Part shown: positions 53,035-62,092 of the stretch, piece by piece | Layout: each line of letters starts with the position of its first letter | How positions within the stretch are numbered: position 1 is the stretch's first letter | Assembly: GCF_030268205.1 (NCBI RefSeq) | Contig: NZ_BSQF01000002.1 | Span: 186,001-250,000 of the forward strand | Direction: 5' to 3' | Source: Allomuricauda sp. NBRC 101325 | GTDB lineage: Bacteria > Bacteroidota > Bacteroidia > Flavobacteriales > Flavobacteriaceae | Length of the DNA: 64,000 nt | Notes under the pieces: generated by a model | The model's database searches: none | What the model was told of the DNA's origin: nothing | Seen by the model: the letters and a program-made list of their open reading frames with translations, nothing else | Position numbers and translations under genes: made by a program

Positions 53035-53517
53035 TTAGTTTCTTGAAAAACTGATGCTGTCTCCTGCTTGGAATCCGTGCGTATCCGAAAGTCCAGCATT
53101 GATTTCCAAAACATATTTGGCAGGGGCTTCCGACGGTAGGCTACCTTCATTATATGCTTCTGCATCTTTTTGGATACTCACTATTTTTTGTTCACCATTT
53201 ATATAAATGATGTCGAGGGGAAACTGGGTGTTTTTCATGTAAAAAGATCGCATGCGAACATCTGGAAAAATAAAAAGCATCCCTCTTTTTTCCTTCATGG
53301 ATGGACGGTACATCAAACCAGTTTGGGTTTCGTATTCAGTTTCCGCAATTTCAATGTCAAAATTCACGGCAGTAGAATCCGAAGCCAACTTGATGACTTG
53401 TAATTCACCTTCTTTTTTAAAAGAAATGGTTTCTGTTTTTATGGAGGTTTTGGTTTCGCTTTTGCAGGAAGCCAAAAACAATGTTGCCAAAAACAGTATT
53501 AAAATATTTTTGAACAT
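53035..53517 (-). CDS. DUF192 lipoprotein
   Basis: 160 residues: lipobox LATLFLASCKSE with Cys18, then a DUF192 domain with IEIAETEYETQTGLMYRPSM, KRGMLFIFPD, RSFYMKNTQFPLDIIYI and a C-terminal AKYVLEINAGLSDTHGFQAGD. The family is secreted or periplasmic with no proved function. Its stop abuts the GNAT start and its own start lies three bases after the lgt stop. Location beside lgt is apt, since Lgt would lipidate it. Confidence 0.87.
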   Translation of the reverse strand: MFKNILILFLATLFLASCKSETKTSIKTETISFKKEGELQVIKLASDSTAVNFDIEIAETEYETQTGLMYRPSMKEKRGMLFIFPDVRMRSFYMKNTQFPLDIIYINGEQKIVSIQKDAEAYNEGSLPSEAPAKYVLEINAGLSDTHGFQAGDSISFSRN

Positions 53518-53520
53518 GAA

Positions 53521-54489
53521 CTAGTATTTGCTTTCCAACCTCGGTTTTATCATTAAAGCAAGCCCGGCAGCAATCAATGGAAGGCTCAGCCATTGTCCCG
53601 TGGACAAAAGCCCTATTTTATCTTCAAATCCACCTTGACTCTTTTTGTAAAATTCCACTATAAAGCGCACCACGAAAAGCAACATTAAGAACAAACCAAA
53701 TAAAAAGCCAGGTTTAAAATCTTTTTTGGATTTCCAATATACAAGATACATAATGGCAAAAACTATAAGGTAGCCAAATGCCTCATACAATTGCGCTGGA
53801 TGACGGTAAGGAATGGATTGTAAAAGCTGTGAAAATTCCGGATTATGCTCAATGGCCTTGTAGGCTGCATTTTCAGAGGTTTCCTTTGTCAGTGCCATGG
53901 CTTTGTACGCGGGCATGTCATCCGAATCACGGATAAAACGGGTGGCAAAAATGTATGATTTATCCTTTACCACATCTCCATTGATCTCGGAATTGAAAAA
54001 GTTACCGATACGAATAAAGGCAGCGCCAAGGGCGGCAGGTACCGACATTCTATCCAATAACCACATGATTTTTATATCCTTCCATTTTATGGTGTAGAGG
54101 ATCATTCCGATAATAGCGGCAATGGTGGCTCCATGACTTGCCAATCCTGTGAATCCTGTAAACTCATACCCATTGATAATACCGAAAAGGGAGCTGTCTG
54201 CACTTTTCTTGATTGGTAGAAGAATAGATAAGGGGTCTTCAGAAAAAAGTTCTGGCTGATAAAAAATCACATGGCCCAAACGTGCACCCAACATAATGGA
54301 AACCACGGAATAAATGAAAAGGGAATCCAATTGTTCCATGGATTTTTTTTCATTTTGGAATATCTTTTTCATGAGCATCCACCCAACAACAAAGGCAGCG
54401 ATCCAAAGAAGATTATAATATTTTATCTGTAGAAAACCCAGTTTAAAAAGGGTTCCTTCGGGGTTCCAATCAAATCCAAGGAAATACAT
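53521..54489 (-). CDS. lgt: Prolipoprotein diacylglyceryl transferase
   Basis: 322-residue inner-membrane enzyme that transfers diacylglycerol from phosphatidylglycerol to the lipobox Cys of prolipoproteins. Seven membrane segments; catalytic signatures GLASHGATIAAIIG (His), FIRIGNFFNSEINGD (Arg and Asn) and RHPAQLYEA near the C-terminus. Larger than E. coli Lgt because of a long loop between IFATRFIRDSDD and the later helices, usual in Bacteroidota. It is followed by DUF192 and GNAT in an operon and preceded by yidD. Confidence 0.94.
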   Translation of the reverse strand: MYFLGFDWNPEGTLFKLGFLQIKYYNLLWIAAFVVGWMLMKKIFQNEKKSMEQLDSLFIYSVVSIMLGARLGHVIFYQPELFSEDPLSILLPIKKSADSSLFGIINGYEFTGFTGLASHGATIAAIIGMILYTIKWKDIKIMWLLDRMSVPAALGAAFIRIGNFFNSEINGDVVKDKSYIFATRFIRDSDDMPAYKAMALTKETSENAAYKAIEHNPEFSQLLQSIPYRHPAQLYEAFGYLIVFAIMYLVYWKSKKDFKPGFLFGLFLMLLFVVRFIVEFYKKSQGGFEDKIGLLSTGQWLSLPLIAAGLALMIKPRLESKY

Positions 54490-54555
54490 CTTGATTATTT
54501 TTTGGACTAATATAACTACTTTGATTGGTTGAAGCGTTGCATTGGCACTTCAATT

Positions 54556-54777
54556 TTAAGGAACAGGGTCATAACCACTTCCACCCCAAGGGTTGCAACT
54601 GGCAATGCGTTTTATGGACAACCATCCTCCTTTGAAGAGGCCATGCTTCCGTAAGGCTTCCAAAGTGTATTGTGAACAAGTGGGGGAATAGCGACAGGTA
54701 GCGGGGAGCATGGGTGAAATCAAATATTGGTATAATTTTACCAAAAGAACAAAAGGGGCTATCAATATCTTTTTCAT
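54556..54777 (-). CDS. yidD: Membrane protein insertion efficiency factor YidD
   Basis: 73 residues: amphipathic N-terminus ([18 protein letters not shown]) and the three-Cys YidD core [34 protein letters not shown], ending GGSGYDPVP. It helps YidC-dependent membrane insertion. It lies 66 bases upstream of lgt on the same strand and immediately downstream of the terminator of the aldehyde dehydrogenase operon. Confidence 0.94.
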   Translation of the reverse strand: MKKILIAPFVLLVKLYQYLISPMLPATCRYSPTCSQYTLEALRKHGLFKGGWLSIKRIASCNPWGGSGYDPVP

Positions 54778-54802
54778 GCACGATGTGTCTGCGGGTACAA
54801 GG

Positions 54803-54830
54803 TAAAAAAAAGCCCCGATAAATCGGGGCT
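54803..54830 (-). terminator. Terminator of the aldehyde dehydrogenase operon
   Basis: AGCCCCGAT and ATCGGGGCT pair around AA; on the minus strand eight T follow, 4 bases after the DUF779 stop. Confidence 0.9.
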
Positions 54831-54834
54831 CGCA

Positions 54835-55221
54835 CTAAACATCCTCTACTGGTACAAGAGGTTCTAAATTTTCTCTTTCATCATCTGTATACAATCTGGA
54901 TTTGATTACAAACCGAAGTCCCATTGGAATTTCCAGACTAAAACTGGATCCTCTTCCTGTGGTAATGTCCACGGTCAGTTGGGTGTGTTTCCAATATTCG
55001 AACTGATCTTTGCTCATATAAAAGTTGCAACCGTGAATAGTGCCCAAATGAACATCGTTGTCGTTGAGCATCAATTCGCCTTTGGGAAAACACATGGGCG
55101 ATGAGCCATCGCAACATCCTCCACTTTGGTGAAACATAAGCTCACCGTAGCGTTCCCTTAATTGGTCGATAACTTCTATGGCATGGTCGGTGACCAAGAC
55201 CCGTTTTGTCAAATCCTTCAT
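54835..55221 (-). CDS. DUF779 family protein
   Basis: 128 residues from the ATG at 55221, one base after the aldehyde dehydrogenase stop; an upstream start would overlap that gene. The DUF779 core LMFHQSGGCCDGSSPMCF (conserved vicinal Cys) and HGCNFYMSKDQFEYWKHTQLTVD is intact. The family is nearly always encoded next to acetaldehyde/aldehyde dehydrogenases and may bind metal or substrate through its Cys residues; function not proved. Confidence 0.87.
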   Translation of the reverse strand: MKDLTKRVLVTDHAIEVIDQLRERYGELMFHQSGGCCDGSSPMCFPKGELMLNDNDVHLGTIHGCNFYMSKDQFEYWKHTQLTVDITTGRGSSFSLEIPMGLRFVIKSRLYTDDERENLEPLVPVEDV

Positions 55222-55222
55222 T

Positions 55223-56746
55223 CTAAAAGAATCCAAGCTTGTTCTTGTCGTAAGAAATCAGCATGTTTTTGGTCTGGCGGTAGTGGTTCAGCATCATTTT
55301 GTGTGTTTCCCTACCGATTCCAGATTTTTTATATCCACCGAATGGAGCGTGAGCTGGGTAGGCATGATAGCAGTTTACCCAAACTCTACCTGCTTCAATT
55401 TGTCTTGAAATTTTATAGGCTTGGTGCATATCGCGAGTCCAAACCCCAGCGCCCAATCCGTATAGGGTATCGTTGGCAATTTCCAAGGCTTCAGCTTCAT
55501 CCTTAAAAGTGGTCACACAAACTACGGGGCCAAAAATTTCTTCTTGGAACACGCGCATTTTGTTGTTACCTTTTAAGATGGTTGGCTGAATGTAGTATCC
55601 GCCTTCTAGACCTTCGTTGTAAGCGGCTTCACCACCTGCAAGTACTTCGCATCCCTCTTCTTTTCCTATTTGGATGTAGTTCAGGATTTTTTCGTACTGA
55701 TCGTTGGAAGCTTGGGCACCCATCATGGTGGTTGGATCCAATGGATGGCCTAATTTAATGGCCTTGGTTCTTTCCACTACGCGCTCAATAAATTTGTCAT
55801 AGATGCTTTCCTGAACCAAAATTCTGGATGGACAGGTACAAACCTCTCCTTGGTTCAAGGCGAACATTACGGCACCTTCCAAACATTTGTCGAAGAACTC
55901 ATCATCTGCTTCCATGATGCTTTCAAAGAACACATTTGGCGATTTACCACCCAACTCCAAAGTCACAGGGATGATGTTTTTAGAAGCATACTGCATGATC
56001 AATTGACCGGTTGTGGTTTCACCCGTAAATGCAATTTTGTTGATTCTTGGGCTGGAGGCTAATGGTTTTCCTGCTTCCAATCCAAAACCGTTTACCACGT
56101 TAAGTACACCAGCTGGTAGAATGCCTTCAATCAATTCCATTAAAATAAGGATACCTACAGGAGTTTGCTCAGCGGGTTTTAACACCACGCAGTTTCCTGC
56201 GGCCAAAGCTGGGGCAATTTTCCAAGCGGCCATTAATAGGGGAAAGTTCCATGGAATAATTTGTCCCACCACACCTAGAGGCTCCAAAATGTTCATGGAA
56301 ACTGTATTGGAATCCAATTCACTTACCGAACCTTCTTCGGCACGGATAACACCTGCAAAATATCTAAAGTGGTCTATGGCCAATGGCATATCGGCAGCGC
56401 GGGTCTCGCGAAGTGCCTTACCGTTGTCCCAAGTTTCTGCACGGGCCAAAACTTCCAGGTTTTGTTCCATTACGTCTGCAATCTTAAGTAAAAGGTTGCT
56501 GCGATAGGCGGCAGAAGAATTGTTCCATTCTGGTGCAGCTGCCCATGCAGCGTCCAAGGCCTTATCAATATCTTCAGCGGTAGATCGTGCAATTTTGGTA
56601 AAGGAGTTTCCGTCTACGGGAGAAATATTGTCGAAATATTCCCCGTTGGTTGGTGGAACCCATTTTCCACCGATGTAATTTTCGTATTGCGCCTTAAATT
56701 TTGGTTTTTCCAAAACACTGCGCTCCGTAGTTTGTACATTGCTCAT
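55223..56746 (-). CDS. NAD(P)-dependent aldehyde dehydrogenase
   Basis: 507 residues from the ATG at 56746 ([10 protein letters not shown]); a start at 56788 would run through the operator-like repeat. Motifs: [33 protein letters not shown], catalytic Glu in [12 protein letters not shown] and catalytic Cys in [11 protein letters not shown] (second Cys also present). [11 protein letters not shown] and the DUF779 partner place it with the AldB/ExaC-type acetaldehyde and medium-aldehyde dehydrogenases. Divergent AraC-type gene 213 bases away is the likely regulator. It is 45 kb from the ferulate operon, so a role with vanillin is not indicated. Confidence 0.92.
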   Translation of the reverse strand: MSNVQTTERSVLEKPKFKAQYENYIGGKWVPPTNGEYFDNISPVDGNSFTKIARSTAEDIDKALDAAWAAAPEWNNSSAAYRSNLLLKIADVMEQNLEVLARAETWDNGKALRETRAADMPLAIDHFRYFAGVIRAEEGSVSELDSNTVSMNILEPLGVVGQIIPWNFPLLMAAWKIAPALAAGNCVVLKPAEQTPVGILILMELIEGILPAGVLNVVNGFGLEAGKPLASSPRINKIAFTGETTTGQLIMQYASKNIIPVTLELGGKSPNVFFESIMEADDEFFDKCLEGAVMFALNQGEVCTCPSRILVQESIYDKFIERVVERTKAIKLGHPLDPTTMMGAQASNDQYEKILNYIQIGKEEGCEVLAGGEAAYNEGLEGGYYIQPTILKGNNKMRVFQEEIFGPVVCVTTFKDEAEALEIANDTLYGLGAGVWTRDMHQAYKISRQIEAGRVWVNCYHAYPAHAPFGGYKKSGIGRETHKMMLNHYRQTKNMLISYDKNKLGFF

Positions 56747-56775
56747 AATACTGTTGTTTAAGTTAACTTTTGTGT

Positions 56776-56796
56776 GTTGAACGTGCATGGTTCAAC
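56776..56796. promoter_or_regulatory. Inverted repeat in the aldehyde dehydrogenase/AraC intergenic region
   Basis: GTTGAAC-GTGCATG-GTTCAAC: perfect 7-bp arms with a 7-base centre, 30 bases upstream of the dehydrogenase start, between the divergent genes. A candidate binding site for the AraC-type protein or a leader hairpin. Confidence 0.5.
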
Positions 56797-56959
56797 TGAC
56801 TGATTTTAAAAGTATTGATTTTGTAATCCGCACATCTGACGTATTCTATTAATGACATGACCGATTCTCTTTCTTATTGAATATTTAACAATTATTGACT
56901 TTGAATTTTTTATATTTAATAACTAAACTTATAATATATTAAGGAGTAGTAATATTTCT

Positions 56960-57868
56960 ATGCGATTACCTGAACGATTTTTTAAGGAACGTAAGCTGGA
57001 GCATTTGGTCGAGAACCAAACTTCGTACACGCTCAACAATGCCTCAATGCATGTTTTTGAAACGCATTTGCAGGCAGAAAAGGTGTTGTTGCAGTTTGAT
57101 CAGCCCGTTTTGGCTTCTATGCTGATTGGCAAGAAGGTAATGCACTTACGTGATAAGGAAGCGTTTAATTTTTTACCAGGTGAATCGCTGATTCTGCCAT
57201 CCAATGAGGTCATGTGCATTGATTTTCCAGAGGCAGATGTGGAGAATCCTACGCGTTGCTTGGCCATGGCCATTTCCGATGAAAAAATCAACAAGGTCAT
57301 TAACTTGATGAACGAGCAAATGCCCAAAGTGGATGGTTCGGAATGGGCCTTGATGGATTACAATTATCACTTTACCAACGATGCCAGTATTTATGGGATC
57401 ATCCAACGGTTATTGTACTTGTTCACGGAAAATCATCCTTCCAAAGATTTTTTTGTGGACAATATGGTACAGGAGTTGATCATTCGCATTTTGCAAGGCA
57501 GTACTCGGGAATCTTATGCTAAAAATGCGGCAAAAATGAGTTCCAGTAATCGGTTGGCCTATGTGATGGAATTTATTGCCTCACATTTGAACGAGCAACT
57601 ATCCATCAGTGATTTGAGCAGAAAGGCCTGCATGAGCGAATCCCATTTTTATAAGACCTTTAAAGACGAATTGGGTGTTACGCCAATCGACTTTATCAAT
57701 AATGAGCGGATTAAAATGGCCATTCAATTATTGCAAGATCCTGACAAGAAAATAAAAGAAATTTATCTGGAATGTGGGTTTGAGAACCGTTCCTACTTCA
57801 ACAGGCTTTTCAAACGAAAAATCCATGTGTCACCCGGACAATACCAGTCAAAATTTAAGAAAGACTAA
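56960..57868 (+). CDS. AraC-family regulator of the aldehyde dehydrogenase operon
   Basis: 302 residues: N-terminal AraC_N-type sensor domain (VLASMLIGKKVMHLRDKEAFNFLPGESLIL split here; DFPEADVENPTRCLAMAIS) to about residue 190, and a C-terminal double helix-turn-helix (LSISDLSRKACMSESHFYKT; KIKEIYLECGFENRSYFNRL) with the AraC signature VSPGQYQSKFKK. Genes of this type are typically found divergent from ALDH-DUF779 pairs, supporting local activation in response to an aldehyde or alcohol. The stop is four bases from the convergent cysS stop. Confidence 0.9.
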   Translation: MRLPERFFKERKLEHLVENQTSYTLNNASMHVFETHLQAEKVLLQFDQPVLASMLIGKKVMHLRDKEAFNFLPGESLILPSNEVMCIDFPEADVENPTRCLAMAISDEKINKVINLMNEQMPKVDGSEWALMDYNYHFTNDASIYGIIQRLLYLFTENHPSKDFFVDNMVQELIIRILQGSTRESYAKNAAKMSSSNRLAYVMEFIASHLNEQLSISDLSRKACMSESHFYKTFKDELGVTPIDFINNERIKMAIQLLQDPDKKIKEIYLECGFENRSYFNRLFKRKIHVSPGQYQSKFKKD

Positions 57869-57871
57869 GGT

Positions 57872-59353
57872 CTAGTTCAGGCTGAAAGTAGTTCCGTCTT
57901 TTCCGTCCTTGATTTGAATGCCCAAAGCGTTGAGTTCATCCCTAATCTTATCCGAAGTGGCAAAATCCTTATTGGCACGGGCTTCATTTCGAATTTGAAT
58001 CAATAATTCCATTACTCCGTTCAAAGCTGCGGAATCATCATTGGCCAACGATTGGTTTTCAATACCAAGCACATCATATACAAAAGCTTTCATGGTTGTG
58101 GAAAGCTCATTTTTGTCAGCTTCGGTTATACTGGATTTCCCCTCTTTGATTAGGTTGATATTTTTAACGGCATCAAACAATTGCGCAATCAAGATAGGCG
58201 AGTTGAAATCGTCGTTCATTGCATCGTAGCACTTCTGTTTCCAAGCGGCCACATCAAAATCTGAAGAACTTGATGTTGGTAAATTGTCCACATTGTCCAA
58301 AGCATCCATCAAACGGTGATATCCCTTTTCGGAAGCCAGTAAAGCATCATCGCTCAAATCCAAAATACTGGTGTAGTGGGCCTGCATCATAAAAAAGCGA
58401 ACCACTGCAGGGGTGTAGGGTTTGCTCAAGATGTTGTTGTCCCCACTAAAAATCTCAGCGGGATAAATATTGTTGTCCGTGGATTTGGACATTTTTTTAC
58501 CGTTTAGGGTAAGCATATTGGCATGCAGCCAATATTTTACAGGAGACTTACCAGTGCTTGCCTCGGCTTGTGCAATTTCGCATTCGTGGTGCGGGAATTT
58601 TAAATCCATTCCACCACCGTGAATATCAAAGGTTTCGCCCAAATATTTGGTGCTCATGGCTGTACACTCCAAATGCCAACCAGGGAATCCATCTCCCCAA
58701 GGAGAGGGCCAACGCATAATATGCTGTGGTTCGGCTTTTTTCCAGAGGGCAAAATCCTGTGGATTTCTCTTTTCATCTTGTGCGGTAAGCTCGCGGGTAT
58801 TGGTGATCATGTCCTCCAATTTACGTCCGCTCAATTTACCATAATCGTGGTCTTCGTTGAACTTGACCACATCAAAATAAACAGAACCGTTTACCTCGTA
58901 AGCGATTCCTTTTTCGATTATCTCCTTAATAATTTCAATCTGCTCAATAATATGCCCAGTGGCCGTTGGCTCAATGCTGGGAGGCAACAGATTTAATTTT
59001 TGAATGGTATTATGGAAATCCACGGTGTAGCGTTGCACTACCTCCATGGGTTCTATTTGTTCAAGTTTGGCCTTTTTGGCAATCTTGTCCTCGCCTTCAT
59101 CTGCATCGTTCTCCAAGTGACCTGCATCCGTAATGTTCCTCACATATCGAACTTTGTACCCTAAATGTTTAAGGTATCTAAAGATCATATCGAAAGACAT
59201 AAAGGTACGGCAGTTGCCCAAGTGTACATTGCTATACACAGTTGGACCGCAAACATACATGCCTACGTGGCCTTCATTTATGGGTTCGAAAAGTTGTTTT
59301 TGTCCTGAAAGTGAATTGTGGATGCGTAGGTGTTGGTCTTTATACAGTTGCAT
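57872..59353 (-). CDS. cysS: Cysteinyl-tRNA synthetase
   Basis: 493-residue class I aminoacyl-tRNA synthetase. Zinc Cys and HIGH-like motif in [30 protein letters not shown] and [15 protein letters not shown] (zinc and substrate ligands), KMSKS loop [11 protein letters not shown], and the C-terminal anticodon-binding bundle ending [16 protein letters not shown]. It charges tRNA-Cys in the cytosol. It starts 13 bases after folE stops, so the two are co-transcribed. Confidence 0.96.
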   Translation of the reverse strand: MQLYKDQHLRIHNSLSGQKQLFEPINEGHVGMYVCGPTVYSNVHLGNCRTFMSFDMIFRYLKHLGYKVRYVRNITDAGHLENDADEGEDKIAKKAKLEQIEPMEVVQRYTVDFHNTIQKLNLLPPSIEPTATGHIIEQIEIIKEIIEKGIAYEVNGSVYFDVVKFNEDHDYGKLSGRKLEDMITNTRELTAQDEKRNPQDFALWKKAEPQHIMRWPSPWGDGFPGWHLECTAMSTKYLGETFDIHGGGMDLKFPHHECEIAQAEASTGKSPVKYWLHANMLTLNGKKMSKSTDNNIYPAEIFSGDNNILSKPYTPAVVRFFMMQAHYTSILDLSDDALLASEKGYHRLMDALDNVDNLPTSSSSDFDVAAWKQKCYDAMNDDFNSPILIAQLFDAVKNINLIKEGKSSITEADKNELSTTMKAFVYDVLGIENQSLANDDSAALNGVMELLIQIRNEARANKDFATSDKIRDELNALGIQIKDGKDGTTFSLN

Positions 59354-59366
59354 TAATCTTTTAGGA

Positions 59367-60047
59367 TTAAAATTCGGTATCTAGGTTGATGTAATCCAAA
59401 AATTCCCTGCGAACGGCCTCATCCTTAAATTTTCCTCCATACTCTGCTGTAACCGTGCTGCTTTCGATGTCCCTGATTCCCCTTGAGTTTACACAAAGGT
59501 GCTTGGCATCAATTACACAGGCAACGTCCTCGGTTCCCAAGACTTCTTGAAGTTCTTTTACGATTTGAATGTTCAAACGCTCTTGAACCTGCGGTCTTTT
59601 GGCATAATAATCCACAACGCGGTTCATTTTGGAAAGGCCAACCACAGTACCATTGGAAATATAAGCGATGTGTGCACGGCCTACTATGGGCAGTAAATGG
59701 TGCTCACAAGTAGAGTAAAGCACAATATTCTTTTCAACCAACATTTCACCGTACTTGTACTTGTTGCTGAAAGTTGAGGAGTTTGGTTTTCTATCTGGGT
59801 GAAGTCCTCCGAAGATTTCTTTTACGAACATTTTTGCCACACGTTTTGGAGTACCGTTCAAACTATCATCTTCCAAGTCAAGTCCTAGTGTGAGCATAAT
59901 TTCCCTAACGCTTTTTTGTATTCTTGCGATTTTTTCATCGTCGCTCAATACAAAAGCATCTTTCCTCATGGGTGTATCCGTTGAAGAGCCTACGTGATCG
60001 TTGCCTCTTTCCTCATATTGTTCTTCCAAAGCCTGCTCTAATTTCAT
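59367..60047 (-). CDS. folE: GTP cyclohydrolase I
   Basis: 226-residue type IA enzyme: the zinc ligands are in [13 protein letters not shown] (Cys and His) and [16 protein letters not shown] (Cys), with RPQVQERL as the GTP-binding Arg/Gln region. It converts GTP to dihydroneopterin triphosphate for folate synthesis. First gene of a two-gene unit with cysS; exact minus-strand -7 element TATCTTTG (60074-60067) is 20 bases upstream of the start. Confidence 0.96.
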   Translation of the reverse strand: MKLEQALEEQYEERGNDHVGSSTDTPMRKDAFVLSDDEKIARIQKSVREIMLTLGLDLEDDSLNGTPKRVAKMFVKEIFGGLHPDRKPNSSTFSNKYKYGEMLVEKNIVLYSTCEHHLLPIVGRAHIAYISNGTVVGLSKMNRVVDYYAKRPQVQERLNIQIVKELQEVLGTEDVACVIDAKHLCVNSRGIRDIESSTVTAEYGGKFKDEAVRREFLDYINLDTEF

Positions 60048-60180
60048 AGCTGTTTATTCAGGAGAGCAAAGATATACATTAATCAACGATTTAACATCTG
60101 CTTACCGATGTTTGACAACATAAATTATTGTTAAGGCAGGCACGGCGGTACTTTTATAATAGCCAAACCTACAGTCTTTT

Positions 60181-61983
60181 ATGTTGAAATATTTCACCAA
60201 CCTCTTTTTATGGGTCATATTTTGTCAAGCTGCAACCGCGCAGGTTGCACAGGATTGTGTGGATGCCATTCCTATCTGTAACAATACGCCCGTTAATGGT
60301 GGTACGCACGATTTTGGTACTGACGACTTCAATGGGGCAACTTCTACAGGATGTTTGGAGGCTACCACTTTGGGAAGTATTGAATCCAATTCGGCATGGT
60401 ATCGATTTAGAACCAATGCATCGGGACAATTAGGATTTAATATCGGTCATGACAGTACCGAAGATTGGGATTTTGCATTGTATCAAGCTTCCGATTGCAA
60501 TGCGCTGGGCGAACCCATTCGCTGTAATTTTTTCGATAATAGCGAAGGGGTAAGTTTTATTGGTGTGGGCGAAGATCCAACTGGTAATATGGCTTCTGTT
60601 CACTTTGAAGATTGGTTGGAAGTGGAGCCGGGACAGGATTACTATCTTTTCATCAATAATTATAGCAATGTAAACTCTGGATTTTCCATACAGTTTACTG
60701 GTGCCATTTGGGAAACCAATCCGTATGATGCGTTGGATTGTTCCATAATAAATAATCTTTTGGGGCCACCGATTGCGGCTTGCGAAGGCGATAATGTGGT
60801 GTTGGATGCCACAACTTCCGATGCCTTGAATTATAGTTGGTTCATAAATACTGGGTCTGGTTATTCTCAGATTGCAGGTGCCTCTGCTGCTACCTATGCA
60901 GTTACCGCAACTGCAGATTATCGGGTCGTAGTTGCGACCAACGCTGAAACAATCATCAGTGATGTGCAAGTCGGATTCAATCCAAGTCCCTTGACAAGCG
61001 CGGTTTCCGATGAATCATTTTGTCAATTGAATGCTTTGACCTTTGATTTGAGCACCAAAGATGTTGAAGCTTTAGGTGATCAAAGTCCGAATGATTTTAT
61101 GGTTAGCTATCATAGTTCTCCATCTGATGCCACATTGGGAATTCATCCCTTGGAAAAGGAACATCAAACATTGTTAGGTCAAGAAATCATTTATGTGCGA
61201 ACTACTTCCATGGCCAATTCCAATTGTTTTGATGCCTCACAAAGTTTTGTTTTGGAGGTGATTGAGACTCCGGTTCTGTCTTTTCCCGAAGAAGAAGTGA
61301 TTTGCGAAACCGTGGGGTCCTTGGAAATTGGGGAGGCTTATCCTGTTCCAAATTTTGAATATGTTTGGAGTACAGGAGAACAAACACCGACCATTCAGGT
61401 CTCCGAAGCTGGCGAATATACTTTGACCGTGACCAATGCGGTTCATGGGGTAAATTGCGAATCAAGCAGAACTGTGAAAGTTTCTATTTCCGAAATGCCA
61501 GTGATTACCAGTATCGATATTGAAGATATGAGTGCCAACAACATAGTGACCATAAACACCGAGGAGCAGGGCGTTTTTGAATTTGCCCTGAATGATGGGG
61601 AATATCAAGTTGGGAGCGTATTTGAAGGTGTGCCCCCAGGAGTGCATACCGTTCATATGCGCGATCTTTATGGTTGTGGCGAAGTTGAGGAAGAAATTGT
61701 GGTGGTCGGATTTTTGACCGCATTTTCGCCCAATGGCGATGTATTGAACGATCTATGGCAAGTGGAGGGACTTTCTACCTTGAACTCACCCATTGTTACC
61801 ATTTTTGACCGTTACGGAAAGCTCATCAAACAAATGAACCAGTTCGATGTGGGATGGGATGGCAATTTTCAAGGAAAGCCACTTCCGTCCACCGATTATT
61901 GGTTTAAACTTTCATATTTGGACAAAGATGGCAACCGAACCTATGCCAAATATTTGCAGAGCCATTTTTCCTTGAGAAGATAA
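60181..61983 (+). CDS. T9SS type B surface protein with gliding-motility C-terminal domain (paralogue 1)
   Basis: 600 residues. Signal peptide MLKYFTNLFLWVIFCQAATA; N-terminal module DCVDAIPICNNTPVNGG...WYRFRTNASGQLGFNI...WDFALYQASDCNALG (about residues 25-180); two or three Ig/PKD-like repeats (LDATTSDALNYSWFINTGSG, FEYVWSTGEQTPTIQVSEAG); C-terminal domain FLTAFSPNGDVLNDLWQVEG, IFDRYGKLIKQ, DVGWDGNFQGKPLPSTDYWF, ending LQSHFSLRR. That C-terminal domain is the type B signal exported by the type IX system, so the protein is predicted to be released or displayed at the cell surface. Probable adhesin; ligand unknown. Confidence 0.88.
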   Translation: MLKYFTNLFLWVIFCQAATAQVAQDCVDAIPICNNTPVNGGTHDFGTDDFNGATSTGCLEATTLGSIESNSAWYRFRTNASGQLGFNIGHDSTEDWDFALYQASDCNALGEPIRCNFFDNSEGVSFIGVGEDPTGNMASVHFEDWLEVEPGQDYYLFINNYSNVNSGFSIQFTGAIWETNPYDALDCSIINNLLGPPIAACEGDNVVLDATTSDALNYSWFINTGSGYSQIAGASAATYAVTATADYRVVVATNAETIISDVQVGFNPSPLTSAVSDESFCQLNALTFDLSTKDVEALGDQSPNDFMVSYHSSPSDATLGIHPLEKEHQTLLGQEIIYVRTTSMANSNCFDASQSFVLEVIETPVLSFPEEEVICETVGSLEIGEAYPVPNFEYVWSTGEQTPTIQVSEAGEYTLTVTNAVHGVNCESSRTVKVSISEMPVITSIDIEDMSANNIVTINTEEQGVFEFALNDGEYQVGSVFEGVPPGVHTVHMRDLYGCGEVEEEIVVVGFLTAFSPNGDVLNDLWQVEGLSTLNSPIVTIFDRYGKLIKQMNQFDVGWDGNFQGKPLPSTDYWFKLSYLDKDGNRTYAKYLQSHFSLRR

Positions 61984-62092
61984 AGGGTAGGTATTTCATC
62001 GATATACCGCATATTTTTCTTACCTCTGCATACTAAAACCTACTATCTTTAAGTTATACAGGTTATGTAGCATAACCTTTAGCCCAAACCTT

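Noticed and set aside
55223..56746. Aldehyde dehydrogenase as the vanillin dehydrogenase of the ferulate pathway
   Set aside because: It is about 45 kb away, has its own AraC-type regulator and a DUF779 partner typical of acetaldehyde dehydrogenases.
59354..60180. Riboswitch or T-box upstream of folE/cysS
   Set aside because: The gaps are too short (13 bases before cysS, about 130 before folE) and no conserved riboswitch core was seen.
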